A stretch of 64,000 nt of DNA from UBA6168 sp965222975 (GTDB lineage Bacteria; Bacteroidota; Bacteroidia; Chitinophagales; Saprospiraceae), in assembly GCA_965222975.1 (NCBI GenBank), contig CBDCVJ010000041.1, forward strand, positions 186,001 through 250,000. Direction: 5' to 3'. Each line of letters starts with the position of its first letter. Positions within the stretch are counted from its first letter, which is position 1. The notes under the pieces were generated by a model that was given only the letters and a program-made list of their open reading frames with translations, made no database searches and was not told the DNA's origin. This document shows, one piece after another, positions 53,174 to 63,000 of this stretch. A program made the translations under genes and the position numbers.

Positions 53174-54019
53174 ATGGAACTGATAATGCCCAACTTTGCG
53201 AGTCCCGAAGTTTGGATGAGCCTCCTCACATTGACCTTTCTCGAAATTGTCCTCGGTATTGACAATATCATTTTCATCTCCATTGCAGCCAATAAACTCG
53301 AAGAAGAAGATCAGAAAAAAGCCACCAACATTGGTCTCATCTTGGCGATGGTGCTACGGATAGTATTGTTGTTCGGCATCTCAGCATTGGTAGCTATGAG
53401 TGCACCTTGGTTTAATATTGATACTTCATTAATACATGGAGGATTCTCGGGACAGAGCCTTATACTTATCGCAGGTGGGGTGTTTCTTTTATATAAAAGT
53501 ACCTCCGAAATCCACCATAAGCTGGAAGGGGATGAGGTACACGAAAAAGGTAGAAAAGATAAGGTCAAAGCTTCCCTGAGCAACGCTATAGTTCAAATCA
53601 CTTTGATCAACATCGTTTTTTCGTTCGACTCTATTTTAACTGCAGTAGGCATGACTACAGGATTGAAAGGCGCATTGGTCATTATGATCATAGCGGTTGT
53701 CATTTCAGTACTCATTATGATGTTGTTTGCGGTACCTGTTGGCCGTTTTGTCAATAAGCACCCGACTATCCAAATGCTCGGGTTGGCCTTCCTCATCCTA
53801 ATTGGTTTTATGCTGATAGTAGAAGGGGCACATATGGCACACCTGACCATTGCAGGTGCAGAAGTCGGTGCTGTCCCAAAAGGCTATCTATATTTCGCTA
53901 TTGCCTTCTCCCTGTTGGTTGAATTTTTAAATATGCGCCTTCGCAAAAAATACAAACCAGTACAGTTGCATGGTGTAGTGGAAGAAGCTCAAGCGGAAGG
54001 ATTGCTTAATGAAAAATGA
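53174..54019 (+). CDS. TerC family integral membrane protein
   Basis: The product is 281 residues with about seven membrane helices. FLEIVLGIDNIIFISI and NIVFSFDSILTAVGM carry the acidic residues that are conserved in TerC/Alx proteins and probably bind a metal ion. Members export manganese or metallate secreted enzymes in other bacteria, and some are linked to tellurite resistance. The role here is inferred from the family only. Confidence 0.92.
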   Translation: MELIMPNFASPEVWMSLLTLTFLEIVLGIDNIIFISIAANKLEEEDQKKATNIGLILAMVLRIVLLFGISALVAMSAPWFNIDTSLIHGGFSGQSLILIAGGVFLLYKSTSEIHHKLEGDEVHEKGRKDKVKASLSNAIVQITLINIVFSFDSILTAVGMTTGLKGALVIMIIAVVISVLIMMLFAVPVGRFVNKHPTIQMLGLAFLILIGFMLIVEGAHMAHLTIAGAEVGAVPKGYLYFAIAFSLLVEFLNMRLRKKYKPVQLHGVVEEAQAEGLLNEK

Positions 54020-54033
54020 AAATGAAAATGAAA

Positions 54034-54081
54034 AATGATGAATGGGATCTATTTATCATTATTCATTTTGCATTCATCATT
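54034..54081. repeat. Inverted word repeat terC-doxX
   Basis: AATGATGAATG (54034-54044) pairs with CATTCATCATT (54071-54081), after iterated AATGAAA words. It ends 5 bp before the next ATG. Confidence 0.65.
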
Positions 54082-54086
54082 AAAAT

Positions 54087-54482
54087 ATGCCACATTCAAA
54101 AAACACAGATATTGCCTTACTGCTGCTCCGCATAACTTTTGGTGGCCTCATGCTCATTAATCATGGTTGGGGCAAAATGATGAAGTTGTTTACGGGTGAT
54201 CCTTCGAAATTTGCAGACCCGTTTGGTTTTGGGGCACCCTTTACATTAGGGTTGACCACTTTTGCGGAGGTACTATGTGCAGCATTGGTGGTACTTGGGT
54301 TATTTACCCGCTGGGCAGTTGTTCCATTGATTATTACGATGTTGGTGGCCATTTTTATTATCCATATTGATGACCCATTTAAAAAAATGGAAATGGCCGT
54401 TATTTACCTGACTGCATATACAGCAATTGGTTTGGCTGGGCCGGGTTGGTATTCGCTGGATGCACAAATGAGGAAAAAATAG
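54087..54482 (+). CDS. DoxX family membrane protein
   Basis: The product is 131 residues with four membrane helices: LLLLRITFGGLMLINHGWGK, LGLTTFAEVLCAALVVLGLF, VVPLIITMLVAIFIIHI and YLTAYTAIGLAGPGW. The length is usual for DoxX. Members are small quinone- or redox-related membrane proteins of poorly defined role. Confidence 0.9.
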   Translation: MPHSKNTDIALLLLRITFGGLMLINHGWGKMMKLFTGDPSKFADPFGFGAPFTLGLTTFAEVLCAALVVLGLFTRWAVVPLIITMLVAIFIIHIDDPFKKMEMAVIYLTAYTAIGLAGPGWYSLDAQMRKK

Positions 54483-54585
54483 GCCTTGTGGTTCTTGGCT
54501 TTTAATATTTGCTTTGCAAGCACATTTATGTTAAACCTCAAACCAAGGACATAAAACCAAAAAACCACAAAATAATAATCAATTA

Positions 54586-55671
54586 ATGAGGACTCTCACC
54601 TATTATACCCTTCTTTTTGTGTTGCTGTCGTGCTCGCCTGATAGCACTGAGATTCCCTACCTGACGGCAGCGGGCAAAACGATGGGCACGTATTATAAGG
54701 TGACTTATGAAGATAGTTTGAAAAGGGATTTTAGCAAAGAAATTGACGCTTTACTGGTGGCTATCAACAATGAAATTTCAACTTACGAACCAAACTCTAC
54801 CATTTCTCAATTGAATAATGCAACTGGTTCATTTAACACGGGAACGTTTTTTCAGGAATATGCCCACTGCCTGTCCGACCACCGCACTTGCCCAAAGGTG
54901 AAGAACCGGCATTTCCACGCCAATTTCCTTTTGGCAAAGGTGGCTTATGAGCGAACACGCCGAGCCTTCGACCCAACAGTCATGTCGTTGGTCAATTACT
55001 GGGGCTTTGGTTATACGCCCAAGCGACCAGTGACCGAAGTGGACAGCTTGAAAATAGATTCCCTCATGCAGTATGTGGGTTTTGATAAAATAAAAATGAC
55101 GGAGGACAAGGGGTATGCGGTCATCAACAAGGAAGCCCCGGAGATGATGATTGACTTTGGAGGGACGGGGCAAGGCTATGGCATTGATGCAGTCAGCGAA
55201 TTTTTGGAAAACAATGGAATAAAAAACTACCTCGTAGACATCGGTGGCGAATCAAGGGCAAGGGGCAAAAACACCCATGGGAATTGGTGGCGGATCGGCA
55301 TCAACACTCCCAGCCCCGATGCGGCGGTGACAGATTACAACCAGATCATCGAACTGCGGGACATGTCCGTTTCTACCTCTGGCAATTACCGCAATTTTTA
55401 CGAAGTAGATGGCCAGAAATATAGCCACTTCATTAGTCCAAAAACGGGTTTCCCTGAAAAAAGCAACCTCTTAAGTGTTTCCGTTTTTTCAAAAAACTGT
55501 ACCTATCCCGATGCCCTGGCTACAGGCTTCATGGTGCTTGGCCTTGATGAAGCGTTCACTTTGGCGGAACAATTGGAGGACATCGAAGCCCTTTTCATTT
55601 ACAGCGATGAAAACGGCGACATGCAAGTAAAATACACAACAGGAGTTGAGAATATCTTAATTAAACAATGA
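54586..55671 (+). CDS. apbE: FAD:protein FMN transferase (ApbE), lipoprotein
   Basis: The product is 361 residues. A lipoprotein signal (YYTLLFVLLSC) is followed by AAGKTMGTYYKVTY, then DFGGTGQGYGID, YLVDIGGESRARGK, and SVSTSGNYRNFYEVDGQKYSHFISPKTGFP, which are the ApbE FAD- and Mg-binding motifs. It attaches FMN to Thr or Ser of NqrB/C or Rnf-type proteins in the periplasm. Residues 86-105 (HCLSDHRTCPKVKNRHF) are an odd Cys/His-rich segment compared with the usual family. Confidence 0.93.
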   Translation: MRTLTYYTLLFVLLSCSPDSTEIPYLTAAGKTMGTYYKVTYEDSLKRDFSKEIDALLVAINNEISTYEPNSTISQLNNATGSFNTGTFFQEYAHCLSDHRTCPKVKNRHFHANFLLAKVAYERTRRAFDPTVMSLVNYWGFGYTPKRPVTEVDSLKIDSLMQYVGFDKIKMTEDKGYAVINKEAPEMMIDFGGTGQGYGIDAVSEFLENNGIKNYLVDIGGESRARGKNTHGNWWRIGINTPSPDAAVTDYNQIIELRDMSVSTSGNYRNFYEVDGQKYSHFISPKTGFPEKSNLLSVSVFSKNCTYPDALATGFMVLGLDEAFTLAEQLEDIEALFIYSDENGDMQVKYTTGVENILIKQ

Positions 55672-55729
55672 GTCGTAATTAGTGAATGCCTGTTCGGCCT
55701 TTCATCATTCACCACTCACCATTAAAAAA

Positions 55730-56551
55730 ATGAAATTCAACCTTCAAAGAGACCTTGTTTTTTTCGACATTGAATCCACAGGCCTGAACGTGATGCGCGA
55801 CCGCATCATTCAGATCGGTTTGATGAAATTCCCCAAAAACGGGGGTGAGCCGGAAGAGCTTGAACTGCTCGTAAATCCCGGCATTCCGATTGGAGAAGAG
55901 GCCATGAAAGTGCATGGCATTACGCCGAAGGACGTTGCCCGTAAACCTGTCTTCGGGCAGGTAGCGCAGCAGATTTACGATTTCATCGGCAACGCTGATT
56001 TGGGTGGGTATAACATCAGTCGGTTTGATGTGCCATTGCTCATGGAGGAGTTTGCGAGGGTGGACATGGATTTCAATATAGACAAACGGCGTCTTGTAGA
56101 TGTGCAACGTATATTCTACCGCATGGAGCCTCGCAACTTGCGGGCTGCACTCAAATTTTACTGCGGTAAGGAAATGGAAGATGCCCACGATGCAATGGCC
56201 GATGTGCGGGCCACAGTAGATGTGTTGAAAGGCCAATTAAAAATGTACGAAGGCCAGGATCATATAGATGATGATGGAAACATAACTGAACAACCCATCC
56301 GGAACGATGTGCAAGTATTGAACGATTTCACCCAAGACATTCGGACGATAGACATTACCAACAGGTTGAAATACAACGGGCAGGGTGAGGTCGTTTTCAA
56401 TTTCGGTAAATACACCGGGCAGTCCGTGAAGAAGATTTTATCGGAAGACAAAAATTACTACTTCTGGATTTTAAATAAAGAGTTTTCTGTGCAGGTGAAG
56501 AATAAAGTGAGGGAGATCATGAAAGAGATTGAAAAGGAAAGGAAGGGGTAG
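55730..56551 (+). CDS. 3'-5' exonuclease, DnaQ-like (DEDDh)
   Basis: The product is 273 residues from ATG 55730; an in-frame GTG at 55682 is inside a word repeat. DLVFFDIESTGL is Exo I (Asp, Glu), NISRFDVPLL Exo II and AHDAMADV Exo III with His, giving a complete DEDDh site. A C-terminal part (NFGKYTGQSVKKIL, YFWILNK) resembles the exodeoxyribonuclease X C-terminal domain. Probably DNA repair or proofreading-type trimming. Confidence 0.9.
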   Translation: MKFNLQRDLVFFDIESTGLNVMRDRIIQIGLMKFPKNGGEPEELELLVNPGIPIGEEAMKVHGITPKDVARKPVFGQVAQQIYDFIGNADLGGYNISRFDVPLLMEEFARVDMDFNIDKRRLVDVQRIFYRMEPRNLRAALKFYCGKEMEDAHDAMADVRATVDVLKGQLKMYEGQDHIDDDGNITEQPIRNDVQVLNDFTQDIRTIDITNRLKYNGQGEVVFNFGKYTGQSVKKILSEDKNYYFWILNKEFSVQVKNKVREIMKEIEKERKG

Positions 56552-56627
56552 TTGGAAATTGGAAATTAGGAAATTTTGTTCTGTGATTTTCCCCAATTCC
56601 CCAATTTCTTTAATTTCCAATTTCCAA
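56552..56627. repeat. Inverted word repeat before ppk2
   Basis: TTGGAAATTGGAAATT (56552-56567) and AATTTCCAATTTCCAA (56612-56627) are perfect complements. It begins directly at the stop of the exonuclease gene and may terminate its transcript. Confidence 0.75.
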
Positions 56628-56657
56628 GCATTATATCATTAAAACCAAAATACAACT

Positions 56658-57395
56658 GTGATAAAATTAAATCAAATACCTACAGGGCCTCCAACAGATG
56701 CAGACAAGAAGTATCTGAAAGACTTGACTGATAAATATGTCGATCGTATCGGTAAACTCAACGAAATACTACGGGCAGAGGAAAAGCGCTCGATGCTTAT
56801 CATCTTGCAGGGCATGGACGGCAGTGGCAAAGACGGGGCAGTAAAAAATGTGTTCAAAGACTGCACTCATTTTAACCTTGATGTTTACGCATTCAAAAAA
56901 CCGACGGAGATAGAGTTTGCACATGATTTTCTTTGGCGGGTACACCAACAGGCCCCTGCCAAAGGCCATATCAAAATCTTCAACCGCTCCCAGTATGAGG
57001 ACATTCTGATACAGCGGGTGTACAAGTGGATTGATGAAGAACGGGTGCGGAAAAGGATGAACGCCATCAATGCCTTTGAGGAGTTGCTTGAATTTGACAA
57101 CGGTACAACCATCCTCAAGTTTTACCTGCACATTTCATATGAACAGCAAAAACTCGAATTGCAGGAACGCTTGGATGAGGCCGATAAATTGTGGAAACAC
57201 AACGACGGTGATTGGAAAGAGCGGGAGCATTGGGATGAATATATGCGCTGTTATGAGTATGCCATCAACAATTCTACCATCCCTTGGTCGGTTATTCCAG
57301 TTGACGAAAGGTGGTACCGGGATTATTTGATTTCTAAAAAAGTCTGTGAAACGATGGAAGCAATGGAATTGAAGTACCCTGCTCTTGAAAAATAA
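56658..57395 (+). CDS. ppk2: Polyphosphate kinase 2 family protein
   Basis: The product is 245 residues, starting with GTG at 56658. LIILQGMDGSGKDGAVKNV is the Walker A with the extra Asp of PPK2, FKKPTEIEFAHDFLWRVHQQ and IKIFNRSQYEDIL the Walker B region, and RKRMNAINAFE the lid. It moves phosphate between polyphosphate and nucleotides; single-domain members of this length usually make NTPs from polyphosphate. The exact class cannot be fixed by eye. Confidence 0.93.
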   Translation: MIKLNQIPTGPPTDADKKYLKDLTDKYVDRIGKLNEILRAEEKRSMLIILQGMDGSGKDGAVKNVFKDCTHFNLDVYAFKKPTEIEFAHDFLWRVHQQAPAKGHIKIFNRSQYEDILIQRVYKWIDEERVRKRMNAINAFEELLEFDNGTTILKFYLHISYEQQKLELQERLDEADKLWKHNDGDWKEREHWDEYMRCYEYAINNSTIPWSVIPVDERWYRDYLISKKVCETMEAMELKYPALEK

Positions 57396-57439
57396 ATTGT
57401 TCACTGACCCAACGTTTTATACTCTACCAACTGTCCTTT

Positions 57440-57829
57440 ATGCAAAAAGTTAGAATTGACAAATGGCTGTGGAGCGTCCGCATTTTCAAATCAAGGACAA
57501 TGGCAGCCGATGCTTGTAAGTCCGGCCAAATCCGGATAGGGGAAAAAGTAATGAAACCTTCGGATGGGGTGTCAGTTGGTCAGATCGTCCATGTGAAGAA
57601 GGGAGGGTATAAACTTGATTTTTTAGTAAAGAAACTGATTGAAAAAAGAGTAGGGGCACCAATAGCCGTTACCTGTTACGACAACTTGACGCCCGAGGAA
57701 GAGATGAACAAGTACAAAGATTGGTTTATAGGAAAATCCGGAGTGGAAGTACGTGAACGTGGCACAGGCCGGCCTACCAAACGGGAACGGAGGGAAATTG
57801 ACGAGTATAAAGGGGAATGGTTTGAGTAG
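57440..57829 (+). CDS. S4-domain RNA-binding protein (Hsp15/HslR-like)
   Basis: The product is 129 residues. Residues 3-60 are the S4 RNA-binding fold (VRIDKWLWSVRIFKSRTMA, SGQIRIGEKVMKPS). The C-terminus is Arg/Lys-rich (RERGTGRPTKRERREID), as in heat-shock protein 15, which binds 50S subunits carrying nascent chains. Intact length. Confidence 0.9.
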   Translation: MQKVRIDKWLWSVRIFKSRTMAADACKSGQIRIGEKVMKPSDGVSVGQIVHVKKGGYKLDFLVKKLIEKRVGAPIAVTCYDNLTPEEEMNKYKDWFIGKSGVEVRERGTGRPTKRERREIDEYKGEWFE

Positions 57830-57971
57830 GGTGATTGCCGTTTGGATTTCAAAAATTGACAATTTTGTGAAAATTAGTGTTAAGAAATTGGTTAAGGGCA
57901 GCAACCTATTACCTTTTTCGTTAGCTTTATGTTTTCAAATTTTTCCTTTCTCATCAAAACACTTTTACGTT

Positions 57972-59135
57972 ATGAAAATGAAGTACCTTCTCTTTATGTC
58001 GCTGTTAGCTATCTCTCTTTCTTCTTGTATCAAAGATCAGGTCGAAACAAATGTCGAAGCTTATGACTCGGATGAATATGCCAAATTGACTAAGACACTT
58101 GACTTGCCTAGGGAAGCTAACGACTACAATGTCCAATTGCCTGCCCACCTTGGCAACAGCCGGGTAAATTCCTCCAAACATCAGGCTACCCTTGGTAGGG
58201 TTTTGTTTTATGATAAAAAATTGTCCAAAAACGAGAGCCTTTCCTGTGCTACCTGCCACTTGGCAGAGAATGCTTTTGCTGACCCCAAAGCGCTCAGCGA
58301 AGGTTTTGATGGGGGCGAAACCAAACGGAACTCATTGGCCTTGGGCGTTTTCCCTAGTTTCAATGCCTACTATGGTTTTGGTACCACTCGGATGTTTTGG
58401 GACGAAAGGGCCAGAACTGTGGCCGAACAAAGCGACCTGACACTGCGCGACCCAATCGAAATGGGGCACACTAATTTGGATCAATTGGCCAATGAATTAG
58501 TAGAACTGGATTATTACGATATCCTATTTAAAAAAGCTTACCCGGAAAATAATTTTGGCTCTCATTTGAGCAACAAAGAAAAGATGTTGCAAGCAATTGA
58601 TGCCTTCGTCAGTTCCATTGCTTGTTTCGACACCAAGTTCGACGAAGGCTGGGCTTCTCACGGCAACCCAACAGTTAACTTTTCCAATTTTACGGAGCAG
58701 GAAAACATGGGCAAGGCATTGTTCTTCGAGAACGATAATTGTTCAGGTTGCCACAACCTAGGGCCTGGTTTCTCTACTTCTGTTACTGCTGCCAATAACG
58801 GTCTCAATGTGGTATATGAAGATGATGGTCGGTATGAAATCACCAACAACCCATCAGACAAAGGTGTTTTCAAAGTACCGATGCTCCGCAACGTAGCCCT
58901 CACAGCACCTTACATGCATGATGGCCGTTTTGAAACATTAGAGGAAGTAATAGAGCATTATAGTTCTGGCGTTAAGAGTCATGAAAACTTGCATCCAGAA
59001 TTGAAGAATGGCGGCGTTGCACATAACCTGAATCTCAATCAGGAAGAGAAAGATGCCTTGGTCGCATTCCTACATACATTAACGGATACGAAGAGTATTG
59101 CTCATGAGAAATTGTCTGATCCATTTAAGAAATAA
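57972..59135 (+). CDS. Di-heme cytochrome c peroxidase-family lipoprotein
   Basis: The product is 387 residues from ATG 57972. The upstream frame overlaps the S4 gene and has no signal. MKMKYLLFMSLLAISLSSC is a lipoprotein signal. Two heme c sites are present: SCATCH (Cys92, Cys95, His96) and NCSGCH (Cys257, Cys260, His261). GRVLFYDKKLSKN, FWDERA, DPIEMG and APYMHDGRFETLEEV fit the CcpA/MauG family. Many members reduce hydrogen peroxide in the periplasm; MauG-like oxidation is also possible. Confidence 0.93.
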   Translation: MKMKYLLFMSLLAISLSSCIKDQVETNVEAYDSDEYAKLTKTLDLPREANDYNVQLPAHLGNSRVNSSKHQATLGRVLFYDKKLSKNESLSCATCHLAENAFADPKALSEGFDGGETKRNSLALGVFPSFNAYYGFGTTRMFWDERARTVAEQSDLTLRDPIEMGHTNLDQLANELVELDYYDILFKKAYPENNFGSHLSNKEKMLQAIDAFVSSIACFDTKFDEGWASHGNPTVNFSNFTEQENMGKALFFENDNCSGCHNLGPGFSTSVTAANNGLNVVYEDDGRYEITNNPSDKGVFKVPMLRNVALTAPYMHDGRFETLEEVIEHYSSGVKSHENLHPELKNGGVAHNLNLNQEEKDALVAFLHTLTDTKSIAHEKLSDPFKK

Positions 59136-59156
59136 TGAATATTATTTGTTTCATGG

Positions 59157-59193
59157 AAAAGCCCCTGAAAGTGCAGCTTTCAGGGGCTTTTTT
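59157..59193 (+). terminator. Terminator of the peroxidase gene
   Basis: AAAAGCCCCTGAAAG pairs with CTTTCAGGGGCTTTT around 5 bases, with a T tail. It lies 21 bp after the stop. Because it is a strong terminator, the ATG at 59135 is an unlikely start for the next gene. Confidence 0.88.
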
Positions 59194-59194
59194 A

Positions 59195-60031
59195 TTGGAT
59201 AGCAACAATTGGGACGCCATTATTTCTTTTTATTGGTTTAATTTCGCCCAAATTGTAAAAATTGAATTAATCTCTAATCAAAACTCTCAACCATTGGAAG
59301 GTAATCACAGTAAACCGGAGCGGTTCAACCTAAAATCCATCTTTCAAGCCATCCTCGACAATTTCAATGTAAATAAAGGCTTTATCAAAACCTATCGGCT
59401 ATTGACTACCCAGCCGGGGCAGTCCATCCGTACTTTTCTATTAGGTGACAGAAAGTTGCTCACAAAGCCTTTTCAGTTATTGATTGTTTCGACGGCCATA
59501 GCTGCCTTTCTGACGATAAATGTAATGCCCAAAAATGAGTTCGTCAGAGGTTTCGAGGCTGGGGTGAGTCAAACGGGTGATATAATGGATACTCCTGAGG
59601 AAGAAAAGGTTAAGAAAATGGAGAAAGCCAAAGAATTTAACGAAAAATTCATGGATTCTTTTAGTCGTTATTTCAACTTAGTTATTCTTTTGTTCATACC
59701 CTTTATTGGTTTATCCACTTATTGGTTCTTCAAAAAAAAGAAATATAATTATGCAGAGCATGTTGTATTCAATTCGTATATCCTAAGTTATCAAAACCTC
59801 ATTTTTATCTTCCTTGTGCCATTAATCTTCTTTGTTTCAACCAATTTCAACTGGATTTATTTATTAACAGCTTATATTTATTACTTCTATGCTTGTCAAC
59901 GTTTTTTTGAAATGAAATTTTGGCCAAGTTTCGGCAGGGCATTTGGGGCACTCGTCGTTGGTACACTGATGTATGCTTTTGTATTTTCTATTGTTTTGAT
60001 AGGGATTGTTATTTTTTTGGTTAAAAATTAA
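59195..60031 (+). CDS. DUF3667 membrane protein
   Basis: The C-terminal ~230 residues are solid. FNLKSIFQAILDNFNVNKGFIKTYRLLTTQPGQSIRTFLLGDRKLLTKPF is the DUF3667 core, followed by at least four membrane helices (LVILLFIPFIGLSTYWFF, LIFIFLVPLIFFV, LLTAYIYYFYACQRFF, LVVGTLMYAFVFSIVLIGIVIF). The start is uncertain. The frame is open back to 59135, but this would run through the terminator, so a TTG at 59195 or a later non-ATG codon is more likely. Function unknown. Confidence 0.75.
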   Translation: MDSNNWDAIISFYWFNFAQIVKIELISNQNSQPLEGNHSKPERFNLKSIFQAILDNFNVNKGFIKTYRLLTTQPGQSIRTFLLGDRKLLTKPFQLLIVSTAIAAFLTINVMPKNEFVRGFEAGVSQTGDIMDTPEEEKVKKMEKAKEFNEKFMDSFSRYFNLVILLFIPFIGLSTYWFFKKKKYNYAEHVVFNSYILSYQNLIFIFLVPLIFFVSTNFNWIYLLTAYIYYFYACQRFFEMKFWPSFGRAFGALVVGTLMYAFVFSIVLIGIVIFLVKN

Positions 60032-60046
60032 TTTTTTTTCTAAAGG

Positions 60047-63000
60047 TCATTGTTCAACCACCACCCATTTGACAAATGCCCGCTGCCCATTCTCGCCGAT
60101 TATTTGTAAAAAATAAACCCCTGCCACATGAGGTGCTTTTAGAGGATGGAGCATTTGCCCCGTAGTCAGCAGTAATTTGTTGCTCTGTAATTTTCGTCCT
60201 GTAACATCGTACAATCCATACTCAATTTTTTGAACGGTATTAGTTTTTATGGATAAAAATGCTGCTCCATTTTTAGCAGTTGGATTGGGAAATAAAGATG
60301 CCTCGAACCCCTGTTGATCGGACTGTCCAATACTGACCATAAAGCCCACCTCAAATTCAAATTCTTCGCTGCAACCCTCCGCATCGGTAATGGTCAGTGA
60401 ATAAACGCCGGGCAGCAGGTCGGTGATGGATTGGGTGGTATCGCCATTGCTCCAATGAAAACTAAACGGCGGTGTGCCGCCCAAAACCATTTCCAAGATG
60501 ATGGCTCCGTCTGCGATGGCGGCTCCGGTGGCTACTTCGATGGTGTCCTGAATAGAGATAGGAGGTGAAGATGTTTCCAAGACAAACATGCTGTTGGCTT
60601 CGCAACCATTTGCATCTGAAATAAAAACTTCGTACATCCCCGGCGGCACATTTACCAAAAAACTATCGGTAACCATGTTACTCCATAAGTAAGTAAAAGG
60701 TGGCATGCTGCCCATCGCCGATGCGGTTAGGTCGCTCGTTTCATTTGGGCAGATTTCGGAGGGGTCGGCAGTGATGGCTGCTTCTAACAACGGAGGCTCT
60801 TCCATCAGAATGGAAGCCGAATCCTGACAGCCATGCTCGTCGGTGATGGTCAGTTGGTACAGGCCACTTGAAAGGTTTTCGATGCTTTGGGTTATGGCTC
60901 CGTTGCTCCACGAATAGGAATAGTCTGGCGAGCCGCCCATTACCTCGGCAGTGGCTGAACCGTTCATTTCCCCAAAACAAATAATGGGTGTGGATGAAAT
61001 ATCAACCTCAATGGAATCGGGTTCGATGAGGCTGAATTCAATCTTTTTCTCACAACCCAAGGCGTCCGTGATCGTCACAGAATGAGGCTCGCTGCCCAGT
61101 CCGGTACGGACGGAATCCGTCTGCCCATTTTCCCATAAATAATTGTAAGGAGGCTCGCCATTGAGTGGTGTCAGTATGGCAGACCCATCCATGCCGCCGG
61201 AGCATTGGATTTCGGTAAATAAAATGGTGGCTTCAAGCTGCTCTTCCGCAGCGATATTTTGGTCAAAAACGATTTCACAACCACTGCTGTCAGTGACGGT
61301 GGCCGAATAAACGCCGGGGGCGATGATGGAGATGCTGTCTGTGCTTCCCCCATTCGACCACAAATAAGAGAGTTGCCCTGTTCCCCCACTGGCATGGAGG
61401 GCAACGCTGCCGGGGTCGTTGTTACAAGAGATGTGAGTAACAGCAGGGGCAAGAGCTATTTCTAAAGGGTTTTCAAATAAGAATTCTTCCTGTGCCTCAC
61501 AGTCATTGGCATCGGTGATGGTGACACCAATATTGCCAGGAGGCAGATTGCTTAACGTATCTGTAGTTGCACCATTTGACCATAAAATACTATAAGGTGG
61601 GGCAGTTTGTGAAATGTTCAATGCGACGCTTCCCATTTCCCCAAAACAGAGGATGGGCGTTACGTCGCTCGAATATTCGACACCACCTGTATAAGGAACA
61701 AAAACTGAGTCAACCAATGTGCATCCATTGGCATGAGTGGCCGTCACTGAGTAAGTGCCCGATTGACCGACCTGAATGGAAGTATCCATACTGCCGTTTG
61801 ACCAAATAAAATCCAAATTTGTCCCGGCAGTTGGTATGGCAGTGATGGTTGCAGGTTCATTGCAGTCACCTGCCACTGCATCCAGGGAGAATGCAGGTTT
61901 TGGCAAAACCGTAATGCGGACGGAATCGCTCGAAAAGCAATTGCCATCTGCGCCCGTAACGTGATAGGTAATAGTGGTCATTGGGTTTGCAATAGTGTTT
62001 GGACAGTCATCACAACTCAGTCCATTGGAAGGTGACCACTGCACGGTGGAGAAGCCATTGAGGGAGAGATTGACCGTTTCCCCTTCGCATATAGTCAGGT
62101 CGTCACCAAGGTCAATTGCTGTTAGTTGGTCAAAGGAAATAATCACAGTATCGGTGTGCTTTATACCGCAAACGTCCCATGCATTTACCCAGTATTTGCC
62201 TGGCAGATAAGCAGTAAAAATTTGATCCGGCGAACCATCCTGCCAGCGGTATTTCACAAAGCCGTTACCTGCATCAAGTGTATTAGTGTTGCTGTTGCAG
62301 GTGGAAATATCAGGGCCGAGGTCGAGGGTAGAACTTTGGGGAAGGTCAAAGGAAGTGAAGTTGTTTTCATAATCACATTCCAAAATGCCAGTATTGGGAA
62401 AATTCACACTGGGATCGAATGGGGTTGGCAAGGAACCATTGTCATTAGCCGAAACAAAAATGGGCATCCCAAAAGCAGATGGTATTTTTAACGAGAAAGA
62501 AGAACAACTATCAATGGGCAAGGAAGGGTTCAGTGTTGTCGAACCAAGCAATGTTGCCACCGATGCTGTGGGGTCATTTTGGTAAAATGAAATGGGTAAG
62601 CTGCCGGCCAAGGTAGCGCTGCCTTGGTTGCAGATGGTCAGCCAAAGAGAAAGGCTATCCGAGCTACATAAGGAAGAGTCCATTTGTACAATGGCATCGG
62701 GAACGGGGAGGTAGGGCTCGAAATTATCATCCAATGGAGGCAATTGCGAGTGGGCCATGTTATAAGGCCGTTTGCCGCTACCAAGCCCTGGAAATTCAAG
62801 GTGGTGTGCTTGCTGGTGTTTTGGAGCGGTCAGGTCGTCGTTGATGTGGACGCCGAAGTAGTTGTATTGATTCCAAAGCGAACGGGCAGGCATCCAAGGT
62901 GTTGTATCGCTCTCAAGTACCCAAAGCCGACCACGGGCGTATCCGTTAGCATTACCGATTTCTGTTTTGCCTGTGAACAATACCTCTGCCTCTCCGTCCA

